Shown here one piece after another: positions 42,520-50,289 of a DNA stretch of 64,000 nucleotides. Under the pieces are notes generated by a model, which made no database searches, was not told the origin of the DNA, and saw only the letters and a program-made list of their open reading frames with translations. Every line of letters starts with the position of its first letter. Position 1 is the first letter of the stretch. The position numbers were made by a program, and so were the translations under genes. Source of the DNA: Sinobacterium caligoides (GTDB lineage: Bacteria > Pseudomonadota > Gammaproteobacteria > Pseudomonadales > Sinobacteriaceae); contig NZ_RKHR01000008.1 in NCBI RefSeq assembly GCF_003752585.1, positions 97,632 to 161,631 on the forward strand. The letters run 5' to 3'.

Positions 42520-43089
42520 ATGAAATGCTGCAAGAAAGAATATCCTGAACCCGAGATTATTGATAGGACTGCGTACTTTGTCTGCCCAGAATGCGGAGAA
42601 GTTCAGGAAATCGAGAACTATAGAGTTTATTCACCTGAGGAGAGGCTCGATCTCTTTGAAAAAAAATTCGCCCTCAAGATCCCAGCTCAATATTTAAACT
42701 ACGCAGGCACTCATAGCAATCACGTTTTCAAACTACCGAAGACAGCACCCGGCGATAGTAAAAATTACTTTGGCGATGGGTTCTATGAGATCGGAAGCTT
42801 TCATGGTTTAGATCCAAACGAAGGACAGTCAATCTTTGATAGCGAATGGCTTTCACAAGAATGGGAGCTGCCTGAGAAATTGGTACTAATTGAAGGTGAT
42901 GGTCATGAATGGTTGGCCTTAGACTATCGAAGATCAAGTGAAGAACCAAAGGTTATTATCATAGAATCAGAAGGATGTACTTATAAAGTGCTTGCCAGCA
43001 ACTTCAACGCCTTTATAGAGTCGCTGATAGAGTATGAAAGCGTTTACGATACGGGCGGTAATGTTATTTACAAAGAGCAATCAACCTAA
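42520..43089 (+). CDS. Cassette SMI1/KNR4-family protein with N-terminal zinc ribbon
   Basis: A 189-residue protein. The N-terminus has a small Cys-rich unit (KCCKKEY and FVCPECGEV). Then follows an SMI1/KNR4-like domain: LDLFEKKFALKIPAQYLNYAG, DPNEGQSIFDSEWLSQEWELPEKLVLIEGDGHEWLALDY (in parts, the 'iegdGh.wlaLDYR' hallmark) and SEEPKVIIIESE. SMI1/KNR4 proteins in bacteria are often immunity proteins against contact-dependent or polymorphic toxins. As a cassette it could protect against a toxin from neighbours; no toxin is adjacent. Confidence 0.87.
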   Translation: MKCCKKEYPEPEIIDRTAYFVCPECGEVQEIENYRVYSPEERLDLFEKKFALKIPAQYLNYAGTHSNHVFKLPKTAPGDSKNYFGDGFYEIGSFHGLDPNEGQSIFDSEWLSQEWELPEKLVLIEGDGHEWLALDYRRSSEEPKVIIIESEGCTYKVLASNFNAFIESLIEYESVYDTGGNVIYKEQST

Positions 43090-43115
43090 CAAGGCTGGGC
43101 ACAGCGGCGTTAAAA
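43084..43115 (+). repeat. attC site 17 (truncated, 32 bp)
   Basis: ACCTAAC (43084-43090) to GTTAAAA (43109-43115). Only 32 bp separate the outer edges, too short for two full arm pairs, so a central deletion is likely. Confidence 0.6.
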
Positions 43116-43133
43116 TTAGGAGTACAAAGACAC

Positions 43134-43541
43134 ATGGAAGCTTATTTAATAGGAGAATGCTTGTGTGGCACAGTAAAGTTCTCCGTAGCAGATAGATTTA
43201 AGGCCTTTTATCTCTGTCATTGCAAGCAATGTCAACAGCTTACTGGGTCTGCATTTGCAGCTAATGTATTCACAGATCCGGATAACATCGAGTGGCTGAG
43301 CGGTAAAAACAATGTTACTCACTACGAGCACCCTACACGAGAGTTCTCTAAGTCCTTTTGCAAAGCGTGTGGATCCTCTGTGCCATCCATAAACAAAACC
43401 AAAACCTCCTTAATTGTACCTGCAGGAGCACTAAATAATCTTCCCGATATACAACCGCAGGCTAATATCTTTATGTCTGAGGAGGCCTGTTGGCTCAAAC
43501 AAGGTTTGCAGTCTGAGAATTTCAGTGGCTTCCCAGAGTAA
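43134..43541 (+). CDS. Cassette GFA-family (CENP-V) protein
   Basis: A 135-residue GFA-family protein. GECLCGTVKFSV provides the CxCG motif, YLCHCKQCQQLTGSAFAANVF the CHCxxC motif with the conserved LTGSAF, and FCKACGSSVPS the CxxCGS third pair; together these bind two zinc ions. The family is named for glutathione-formaldehyde activation, but most members have unknown roles. It is more canonical than the GFA-like gene at 39522 and intact. Confidence 0.9.
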   Translation: MEAYLIGECLCGTVKFSVADRFKAFYLCHCKQCQQLTGSAFAANVFTDPDNIEWLSGKNNVTHYEHPTREFSKSFCKACGSSVPSINKTKTSLIVPAGALNNLPDIQPQANIFMSEEACWLKQGLQSENFSGFPE

Positions 43542-43543
43542 AT

Positions 43544-43598
43544 TTTTAACAAGGCAAGCAAACGGACGGTTTTACCGCCGCTTATATTGGCGTTATAC
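43544..43598 (+). repeat. attC site 18
   Basis: TTTTAAC (43544-43550) to GTTATAC (43592-43598), 55 bp; arms GCGG/CCGC around TAAAACCGTC. Confidence 0.78.
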
Positions 43599-43615
43599 CT
43601 CTTAGGAGAAATTGA

Positions 43616-43885
43616 TTGTCTAACCTGAATAAAGGCAGCGAATCACCATTTATATGCAGCAACTTGTTTTATTCTATCTGTGCAATTACGGGTCTACCTG
43701 GAATTGCAATTCTTGCTTGGTGTGGCTTCTACAAAGGTAGCCCATTTCCTTATGCTACTTATATTGGCATTGGTCTTGTCGTATTCTGTACAATATTTTC
43801 AGTTTTTGTAGACAAAGCGGGCTGGGTAAAAGGCCGTCACCACTACTCAGATGATTTAGGAGGTAATCGTGGAGGCGCCGATTAA
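43616..43885 (+). CDS. Cassette two-helix membrane protein
   Basis: An 89-residue protein starting at TTG 43616 behind AGGAG. Two hydrophobic helices (about SICAITGLPGIAILAWCGF and YIGIGLVVFCTIFSVFV) are followed by a polar tail ending in GGNRGGAD. No family recognised. The short size and two helices recall many cassette-encoded membrane proteins. Confidence 0.65.
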   Translation: MSNLNKGSESPFICSNLFYSICAITGLPGIAILAWCGFYKGSPFPYATYIGIGLVVFCTIFSVFVDKAGWVKGRHHYSDDLGGNRGGAD

Positions 43886-43891
43886 CCAAAG

Positions 43892-43975
43892 GTATAACAA
43901 AACAAAGTACATTCACCTGCAAATGCTCGTGGGCTGGACTTCGCTAACACTTGGACTGTGTTTGTGGCGTTAACT
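43892..43975 (+). repeat. attC site 19
   Basis: GTATAAC (43892-43898) to GTTAACT (43969-43975), 84 bp. Confidence 0.8.
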
Positions 43976-43995
43976 TTAAGAGGAGATCATACATC

Positions 43996-44496
43996 GTGTC
44001 AGAAATTAGAATCCGAAACGAGAAAGAAAGTGACCGTGCAAGAATCAGTGAAATAATCACTCTTGCTTTTGAGAATGACCCAATCAGCGACAAGCGTGAA
44101 GCTGAGATTGTTCGATTAATGAGAGATGATTCTGCATTGAGTATTTCTCTTGTTGCCGAGAATAAAGATAAAATTGTCGGGCACATTGCTTTTTCAAAAG
44201 TTACCATAAATGATGAGTGCATTGATTGGTATGGTTTGGCTCCTGTAAGTGTTGACCCAAGATTTCAAAGTAAAGGCATTGGCTCTAAATTAATCAATGA
44301 GGGTATTAAACTTCTAAAAAAAATCAATGCTAAAGGTTGTGTTTTACTTGGAGAGCCAGAATACTATGGCCGCTTCGGTTACAAGGCTAATGCACAATTA
44401 ATATTACCTGGTGTTCCAGCAGAGTATTTTCAGGCTTTAGCATTCAGTCATTCAATCCCAAGTGGTACAGTAAAATATCACCATTCTTTTGGGTAA
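43996..44496 (+). CDS. Cassette GNAT N-acetyltransferase (YhbS-like)
   Basis: A 166-residue GNAT beginning at GTG 43996 with AGGAGA 10 bp before. The acetyl-CoA loop is in GLAPVSVDPRFQSKGIGSKLI, and GCVLLGEPEYYGRFGYKAN is the distinctive YhbS-type segment (vLGdp.YY.rFGF). This COG3153 group acetylates lipids or small molecules, or is of unknown substrate. Apparently intact. Confidence 0.9.
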   Translation: MSEIRIRNEKESDRARISEIITLAFENDPISDKREAEIVRLMRDDSALSISLVAENKDKIVGHIAFSKVTINDECIDWYGLAPVSVDPRFQSKGIGSKLINEGIKLLKKINAKGCVLLGEPEYYGRFGYKANAQLILPGVPAEYFQALAFSHSIPSGTVKYHHSFG

Positions 44497-44508
44497 ACAG
44501 TTAACAAG

Positions 44509-44603
44509 CGGCTGCATCCTGACCTCCGACCACTGTTACCTTTTGTGCAAAAAGCCACACAAAATGCAGTAGCCTCAGGCAGTTGAGCCGGTCGTTGTTT
44601 AAT
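44509..44603 (+). repeat. attC site 20
   Basis: AGTTAAC (44509-44515) to about GTTTAAT (44597-44603), 95 bp. The right core is imperfect. Interior closely resembles site 21. Confidence 0.72.
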
Positions 44604-44625
44604 CAAAAAATTTTAGGAGCTATAA

Positions 44626-45093
44626 ATGACTGTTAGACTTATGAAAGAAGTCGATATTGATGGTACAGCATTAGTGCATCAAGAAGCTTTTACGAGGCAA
44701 GAAAAATCACGAGAATGGCTGTCTTGCACAGCGAATGCTTTTCCAAGAATGCTGTGTTACATCATAGAAAGTGAAGGTCAAACCGTAGGCTACATCATCT
44801 GGGCGCAGAAGAGTGGATTTCGGCCAGAAGTGGTTCTGGAGCTCGAACAGATCGCGATTCATCCAAGTTTTCAAGGTAATGGGTTTGGTCAAGATCTAAT
44901 CGAGCGGTCGCTACAACTAGTTAAATCTCATCTTACTAACCAAGGCTCAAAGCTTAAGCATATTTTAGTGAGCACGCGGGAAGATAACGATGCACAAAAG
45001 CTTTATCGTAGAGTTTTAGGTGCAGAAGTTGAGGCCACAATAAGTAATCTATTTTCGGCTAATGAAGTTTATATGGTTGCTAGAAATGTCTAA
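44626..45093 (+). CDS. Cassette GNAT N-acetyltransferase (RimI-like)
   Basis: A 155-residue GNAT. Strand and loop VVLELEQIAIHPSFQGNGFGQDLIERSL give the acetyl-CoA motif QGNGFG, and LVSTREDNDAQKLYRRVLGAEVEATISNL the C-terminal half, with Tyr in the usual general-acid position. Preceded by TTAGGAGC. It follows directly after another GNAT cassette with a similar attC, so the two may have been acquired from related pools. Confidence 0.87.
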   Translation: MTVRLMKEVDIDGTALVHQEAFTRQEKSREWLSCTANAFPRMLCYIIESEGQTVGYIIWAQKSGFRPEVVLELEQIAIHPSFQGNGFGQDLIERSLQLVKSHLTNQGSKLKHILVSTREDNDAQKLYRRVLGAEVEATISNLFSANEVYMVARNV

Positions 45094-45096
45094 ACA

Positions 45097-45200
45097 ACAT
45101 AACCGGCACCTGCAACCTGACCTTCGGCCACTGTCACCTTTTGTACAAAAAACGCACAAAACTTTTTATTAGCCTGCGGCAGTTGTACCCGGAGTTATGC
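45097..45200 (+). repeat. attC site 21
   Basis: ACATAAC (45097-45103) to GTTATGC (45194-45200), 104 bp; shares CTGACCTTCGGCCACTGT-like interior with site 20. Confidence 0.8.
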
Positions 45201-45213
45201 GTAAAAATAAATT

Positions 45214-45309
45214 ATGAATTTAGCGAAACCTATAATTTGCGTATCTATGGTATATGCGGCACCACCTTTAGCCTCTCTGGCTCTGATGGACGTCAGTGCT
45301 CAGAAATAG
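45214..45309 (+). CDS. Small orphan frame after attC 21
   Basis: A 31-codon frame (MNLAKPIICVSMVYAAPP onward) beginning 14 bp after the attC core. It could be the remnant of a cassette gene truncated when the peroxidase gene region was joined. Too short to classify; a 9-bp hairpin GCGTCTCAC-N5-GTGAGACGC (45329-45351) follows. Confidence 0.3.
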   Translation: MNLAKPIICVSMVYAAPPLASLALMDVSAQK

Positions 45310-45452
45310 CGAGCCGGCAGCGGAAGACGCGTCTCACGCAATGTGAGACGCTGTGTTGCTTGATGTCATTAATAGGATGACAGCATCCCCCGACTCCCGG
45401 CGGCCTGTTTTATTCGCGGCAAGTTTGCCTCATGCCGCTTGAGTGATGGCGC

Positions 45453-47384
45453 TTAGTCGAGGCAGTCATCCGCTTTATAATCGCTTATTACTGACGGTAG
45501 CGGAGATACAAACGCATTGCTTGGTAGTCGTTTGATGTCTGAGTTACGTTGAACAATATCAGCAAAAGAGGTCGATTCAATCGTCGCTAAGGCGACCGTA
45601 TCAAAATGTTTATTTTTATAATAGAAGCGATCTCCATCGCGTAAGTTTGAAAACTGATCGACGAACATGTTTGCCAAGGTATGACCAACGGAAGAATTCT
45701 CAACATGTGGCTCTGACATTAAGCCGACCCATGCATCGATTTTTTTGACCTTGCCATAAAGTGTTTGAAGTGTTTCAGCCAGTTGTAGCTGATCGCTATC
45801 TTTTCCTGTGAGGTGTGTAAAACAGCTCAATGGATCGTTAGTACTAGTGAACCATTGAGAGGCTGGGCAGCCGGGTAGCCCATAAATTTTGTTGTTTACC
45901 TCTTTGTTGTATAGCCAGCGAAGCTGTAAATAGCTTTCTATGCCGTTCATTCTTGCTCGGTTAAGATTGGTAGCCAAGGTGTCAAATAAGACGTTGCGTG
46001 TCGGTATGTTGCGGATAGCATTCTCAACTCGAGTATCGATTTCGAAGGCTGTGGTGAGAGCCATATGGCGTAAAACAGGGTCGACTCCTTTTGTTATTCC
46101 CAATAAAACGAATATGTTAAAGGGGCCGCCCGTTCCACCGGCTAGCTGTAAGCTGTTAAAGGGCGCAGGTGCGTTGATCGTTGAGTTCAAACAGGCGTCT
46201 TGAGGCATGACTCTCTCGGGAATCATGGAGTGACCGACTCTAAATGCAGAGCTGGAAAAGGCGAGATCAATACGCGAGTCTATCCACGGAGAATAGCCTT
46301 GATAAGCTTTCATCTTATTGGATTGGCTGCCGAGTAATGCGGGTAGCCAGTCCTCATAAACGATTTTACTATACAATGCAGAAGTATATTTCCGTGCCTC
46401 TTGATACAGTTTTTCATCGCTCCATGTAGGGTATTTTAGAGCGAGCTCGAGAGCTTTACGGTTGTGCTCACGCATCCAAATCACATGGATGGCCGTTAGC
46501 ATGACATTTTCATGGCCTCGGCTATCGCCGACACAGGTAACGACTTCATCAGGAGTGTGTGTAAGTTCTGTCAGCACCTTGCGTAGGTTGTTGCAACCAT
46601 CAGCATAGGTCACCGGTAAGTTATCTAAATGAACAGGGGGAACAAAGTCTGGCGCCCCGAATACAGGGATGTCGTAGCTGGCGGTTTTTAATAAACCGCC
46701 AGTGAAGCTTCGTAATCCCGCGGCTTGATCTTTGTCTGAACCATAAATATTTGAGGCATCAACCAAATGAGTCACTCGGTTGGTGAATTCACATCCCCCT
46801 CGTCTATTTTTTACACATTTTGAGGCTTGCATCGCTAGGTAGACATCGCCGTCGACAACGAGCTCACTATCGATAGCATTCTCATAATTCAGTATACCGC
46901 TATCATCCGGGCTATAATAAAGCCCGGGGTAGCCGGCTGTGTTGGCATCTCTAAAATCACCTGTGGTGGTGAACTCGCCAAGATCAACCTCCTCGTCAAC
47001 AAGGTCATGCGCTAAGAATTGACCGAAGATAACAAACATCAGAGAAAGCTGTTGCTGGCTATAGCGTAAAGGTTGGATATCGTTAATGGCATTAGATACT
47101 GCCCTGGGTGCAGGAAGATCCAGTGCTATAAAGTCAGTACCGGATATCACATCACCCTTATCAGGGAGGTTATTAATCAGGAATTTTCTTTTGAAAGTTG
47201 TTTCGTTTTTACCCAGGCTAGGTATAAACAGGTTGTTACAGCTACCGTCTAGCTTGCGGTATGGGCTGTTAGTGTCGCAATCGTAGGCATTTATAGCCGG
47301 CGATATTAAAAGCAGCGTCGCTATAATCGGCGTTGATATTAACCCGTGGCGAGATATCGCTTTTCTATTTAATCTTTTAATCAT
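45453..47384 (-). CDS. Animal-type haem peroxidase family protein, exported
   Basis: A 643-residue protein of the animal haem peroxidase (An_peroxidase) superfamily. A signal peptide of about 33 residues (LISTPIIATLLLISPAINA) precedes the catalytic domain. FGQFLAHDLVDEE holds the distal His and a calcium-site-like Asp, MREHNRKALELA the conserved HN-x-x-A, and FRVGHSMIPERV the proximal His. Such bacterial peroxidases oxidise halides or phenolics and are secreted. It is the only leftward and by far the largest gene in the array, flanked by attC 21 and the fourth repeated cassette, without a clear attC of its own. Confidence 0.88.
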   Translation of the reverse strand: MIKRLNRKAISRHGLISTPIIATLLLISPAINAYDCDTNSPYRKLDGSCNNLFIPSLGKNETTFKRKFLINNLPDKGDVISGTDFIALDLPAPRAVSNAINDIQPLRYSQQQLSLMFVIFGQFLAHDLVDEEVDLGEFTTTGDFRDANTAGYPGLYYSPDDSGILNYENAIDSELVVDGDVYLAMQASKCVKNRRGGCEFTNRVTHLVDASNIYGSDKDQAAGLRSFTGGLLKTASYDIPVFGAPDFVPPVHLDNLPVTYADGCNNLRKVLTELTHTPDEVVTCVGDSRGHENVMLTAIHVIWMREHNRKALELALKYPTWSDEKLYQEARKYTSALYSKIVYEDWLPALLGSQSNKMKAYQGYSPWIDSRIDLAFSSSAFRVGHSMIPERVMPQDACLNSTINAPAPFNSLQLAGGTGGPFNIFVLLGITKGVDPVLRHMALTTAFEIDTRVENAIRNIPTRNVLFDTLATNLNRARMNGIESYLQLRWLYNKEVNNKIYGLPGCPASQWFTSTNDPLSCFTHLTGKDSDQLQLAETLQTLYGKVKKIDAWVGLMSEPHVENSSVGHTLANMFVDQFSNLRDGDRFYYKNKHFDTVALATIESTSFADIVQRNSDIKRLPSNAFVSPLPSVISDYKADDCLD

Positions 47385-47755
47385 CTTTCTTCCTTGATTT
47401 ATTTTTATGTTGATCGCCTATGATAATAACGTTGTTTGCTTTGGGTTTAAATAAACTATAAGAATATCCACTGTTATTGCTCCACACGCTAGTACCCGTA
47501 CAGCGACGCTATAGGCCGGACCTATCACGTTTAAAGCGTCGTAATTATTCCAGTTTGGCGATTCGATAGCGGTATTATCAGACTAGTTCTGGTCGTATTA
47601 TTTAGGAAAATAACTGAGCCAGCCATACTTATTTGTCCTGTAAAGTTGCTTTATCAATAGGGTCGGGTCAGTTGGCGGTGAAATTTAGGACAGATTTTTC
47701 CTTTTGCTTCTCTGTTTCGGTGTATGGCAAAACTAAAGATCTTCCCCTCATAGTT
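47385..47755. other. Non-coding stretch between peroxidase gene and repeated cassette
   Basis: About 370 bp upstream of the leftward peroxidase gene. No supported reading frame. It should carry the peroxidase promoter and joins the repeated cassette at GTTATAG (47756-47762) without an evident left half of an attC. Confidence 0.4.
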
Positions 47756-47762
47756 GTTATAG

Positions 47763-48056
47763 TGCTAAAAATGCCACTCTCGAATCAGACCAATATCAAC
47801 CTACCGCACGAACCACAACACTACTGATAAACGTCATGAATTATTAAATCTATCAGTTACTTGTAACTTCCCATCCAGCCATAAGTACGGTACTGTATCT
47901 CTCAAATAATTAACAACAGGGCTTAGCGGCAGTTAGCATGGACTTACTTCACAATCAGCATCTGTGTACCAAGACCAACTATAACAAGGCCAAGCAGCAT
48001 CGCCAGCAAAGCTGGCTGGACTTCGCTACGCTCAGCTGTTGTTGGCGGCGTTAGGA
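47763..48056 (+). repeat. Repeated ORF-less cassette, copy 4
   Basis: Fourth copy; begins after core GTTATAG (47756-47762). It shares the TTGTAACTTCCCATCCAGCC and AGTACGGTACTGTATC blocks and the attC with copies 1 and 2. The antisense hydrophobic frame is open and ends in the same LIVK-stop. Confidence 0.85.
47979..48056 (+). repeat. attC site 22
   Basis: CTATAAC (47979-47985) to GTTAGGA (48050-48056), 78 bp; nearly identical to sites 3 and 8. Confidence 0.87.
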
Positions 48057-48081
48057 AAAATCCGCGGGGGAAATAGATAAA

Positions 48082-49083
48082 ATGTATACTAATGAAGATC
48101 TATATTTAGCTGTAAATGCTGGAATATTCAAAAAAGAGGATGTTGACGAATTCAGGCTATATATCGCAAAAGATGCCAATACCAATTCAGTGGATGAAGA
48201 GAACTTTAGGCTAATTTCAGGTTTTAATGACATATTTGTTTCTATCTCAGCATTAGTTCTACTGATTTCATCTTGGTGGCTGACCTCCCAGATTGCACCT
48301 GTATTTGGTTTTTTAATAGCTGCCTCAATCTCTTGGTTTCTTTCTGAATTTTTTATTCTAAAAAAGAAATTAGCGCTTCCTGCAATAATATTATTAGCCT
48401 CGTTTGTCGTTAATATCTCTATATTCTCTGGCTTGGCTCTGTCCGCATACGGTATCAACAATGAGTACATAAAGATTGTCTTATTATGTATAGGAGCTAT
48501 TGCTGCCTGGTTACACTGGATTAAATTTAAAGTCCCTATAACCGTTGCGGCAGGAATAGGCAGCATAGTTGTCTGTATCTTTGTGATTCTGGCGCAACTC
48601 GAAACAATTAAAAACTTAATTAATCTATTAATTTTTGTGTGCGGGCTGCTAACTTTCGCCATTGCTATGATTTGGGACGGTCAAGACCCAAACAGAAAAA
48701 CACGAAAATCTGATGTAGCTTTTTGGTTGCACCTACTTGCAGCACCTTTAGTTGTTCACCCGGTCTTTGCTGCAATTGGAATATTGGATGGGGAGGCCAG
48801 CATTATCGGTATTGTTTTAGTAATAGTCATGTATATAGTGCTAGCAGCTATATCTATATCAGTAGATAGAAGAGCGCTGATGGTGTCATCACTGATCTAT
48901 GTTATTTATGCTTTTAATCAATTATTCAATTCATTTGGCATGATCAATTCAGGCTTGGCAATGTCTGGAATATTTATAAGTTCAGTGCTGTTATTATTAT
49001 CAGCGTTCTGGCAAAAAAGCAGACTAGCGCTACTACAAGTAGTTCCAAATTCAGTTGTTAAACGATTGCCTCCAGCGATCTAA
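48082..49083 (+). CDS. Cassette polytopic membrane protein (DUF2157/DUF4401-like)
   Basis: A 333-residue protein with a soluble N-terminal segment of about 60 residues followed by ten or so hydrophobic helices. The layout (short helical domain LYLAVNAGIFKKEDVDEFR, then regularly spaced TM helices) resembles DUF2157/DUF4401 membrane proteins, but the match is by architecture only. It is among the largest rightward cassette genes. Function unknown. Confidence 0.72.
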   Translation: MYTNEDLYLAVNAGIFKKEDVDEFRLYIAKDANTNSVDEENFRLISGFNDIFVSISALVLLISSWWLTSQIAPVFGFLIAASISWFLSEFFILKKKLALPAIILLASFVVNISIFSGLALSAYGINNEYIKIVLLCIGAIAAWLHWIKFKVPITVAAGIGSIVVCIFVILAQLETIKNLINLLIFVCGLLTFAIAMIWDGQDPNRKTRKSDVAFWLHLLAAPLVVHPVFAAIGILDGEASIIGIVLVIVMYIVLAAISISVDRRALMVSSLIYVIYAFNQLFNSFGMINSGLAMSGIFISSVLLLLSAFWQKSRLALLQVVPNSVVKRLPPAI

Positions 49084-49085
49084 AT

Positions 49086-49169
49086 AACTAACAAGTTTAT
49101 CAACAATCGCCACTGCGTGGCTGAACAGTCAAACCTGCGGTTTGACTTCCAATTGTAAATTGGTTTTAT
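49086..49169 (+). repeat. attC site 23
   Basis: AACTAAC (49086-49092) to GTTTTAT (49163-49169), 84 bp; inner arms CAGTCAAACC and GGTTTGACT pair strongly, the right core is atypical. Confidence 0.68.
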
Positions 49170-49189
49170 AAAGCATGGAGGATCCGAGC

Positions 49190-49546
49190 ATGGAGTTAGC
49201 TATGATAGTCACATTAATTGTTGCTCTAATCGTACTTGTTTATATCAACATACTCGCCACGATTTGTCTGACATTAGATCCAGACCTTCCGAGTATACAG
49301 AGGCGCGGCCAGATCATCGTTACTTGGCTGCTTCCATATTTTGGTGCGTCACTTGTTCTCTACCTCGTATCTCATCATTCTCCAGAAGTTATAAGTCGTC
49401 TTTATATTCCCTGGCCATTCCGAAAGCTAATTGAGGATGAACCGATCAGAAAATCAAAATTCAGCCGGAACACTGAGGAGGCGCTAGGGGTTCATAGCAC
49501 CAGCCATCATAGTGGCGGTGATAGCGGCGGCTCTAGTTCCGATTAG
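49190..49546 (+). CDS. Cassette two-helix membrane protein with Ser/Gly/His tail
   Basis: A 118-residue protein. ATG 49190 is preferred because GGAGG ends 8 bp before it; the ATG at 49175 would overlap that ribosome site. Two hydrophobic helices (MIVTLIVALIVLVYINILATI and VTWLLPYFGASLVLYLV, in parts) precede a cytosolic tail rich in Ser, Gly and His (HSTSHHSGGDSGGSSSD). The tail could bind metal. Family not recognised. Confidence 0.7.
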   Translation: MELAMIVTLIVALIVLVYINILATICLTLDPDLPSIQRRGQIIVTWLLPYFGASLVLYLVSHHSPEVISRLYIPWPFRKLIEDEPIRKSKFSRNTEEALGVHSTSHHSGGDSGGSSSD

Positions 49547-49548
49547 GC

Positions 49549-49660
49549 TTATAACAAGTTAAGGCACAGCGACCCAATACACTCCGCTTGAACTTTGTGC
49601 GGGACAATAATCGCACAAAACCCAAGCTACAGCATTGGGCGCGTGCTTAAAGCGTTAGGC
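49549..49660 (+). repeat. attC site 24 (long)
   Basis: TTATAAC (49549-49555) to GTTAGGC (49654-49660), 112 bp; inner arms TTTGTGCG and CGCACAAA pair. Confidence 0.83.
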
Positions 49661-49786
49661 CACCTTAATATTGAGAGAAATAAAAACTTAGCAAGAATCG
49701 GGTCGCTATAAAATTGATAACTTGGCAAAATTTATTTTCACGCTGCTAAATCTATTAGCCTGCAATGTTATCTAAGGAGCCCTCTT

Positions 49787-50251
49787 ATCAAACTCAAAGT
49801 ACAGGGAATCCCAACTCATAAAGTAATTGAGCTACGTAATGGTGGGCTGGATGCCTATGATAATATTCCGGAAGTGCATCTTGCTCAAGGGTTAGCAAAC
49901 CCATGTCGTCACTGCTTGGAATTGATAGAGGAAGGGGATAATAAATTGATCCTCTCATATATGCCTTTCGATAGTAAGCAAGCTTATGCAGAGACAGGGC
50001 CGATATTTTTACATCAGAAACAATGCCATCGTTATAACAGTGACAAATTGCCCGATTGGTTCGCATTTTTAGATCCCGCAATCATCCGAGGATATGACGA
50101 CAACGATTGGATGATATATGAAACCGGAGCGGTAACTCCTGGTTCAGAGCTTGAAAAAGAGTGTGTAAAGATATTTCATAACAAAGATGTTAAGTATATT
50201 CATATACGCTCTAAATTTAATTGTTTTCAATGTAAGGTAGAGATGGCATAA
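49787..50251 (+). CDS. Cassette DUF1203 protein with apparent ATC start
   Basis: A 154-residue protein matching DUF1203: an opening KLKVQGIPTHKVIELRNGG, PCRHCLELI, LSYMPFD, YAETGPIFLHQKQCHRY and RGYDDNDWMIYETGAV follow the family order. The family's usual N-terminus begins at codon ATC 49787, which sits 7 nt after a perfect AAGGAG (49774-49779). No ATG, GTG or TTG is placed suitably; the first is GTG 49874, 29 codons inside the conserved domain. Either ATC is used as a rare start or an ATG was mutated. Function of DUF1203 is unknown. Confidence 0.78.
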   Translation: MKLKVQGIPTHKVIELRNGGLDAYDNIPEVHLAQGLANPCRHCLELIEEGDNKLILSYMPFDSKQAYAETGPIFLHQKQCHRYNSDKLPDWFAFLDPAIIRGYDDNDWMIYETGAVTPGSELEKECVKIFHNKDVKYIHIRSKFNCFQCKVEMA

Positions 50252-50286
50252 CAAGTCGCTGCAACGGGCTCATCAAGGCGTTATAA
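50246..50286 (+). repeat. attC site 25 (short, 41 bp)
   Basis: GCATAAC (50246-50252) to GTTATAA (50280-50286). Only 41 bp, probably internally deleted. Confidence 0.65.
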
Positions 50287-50289
50287 GCT

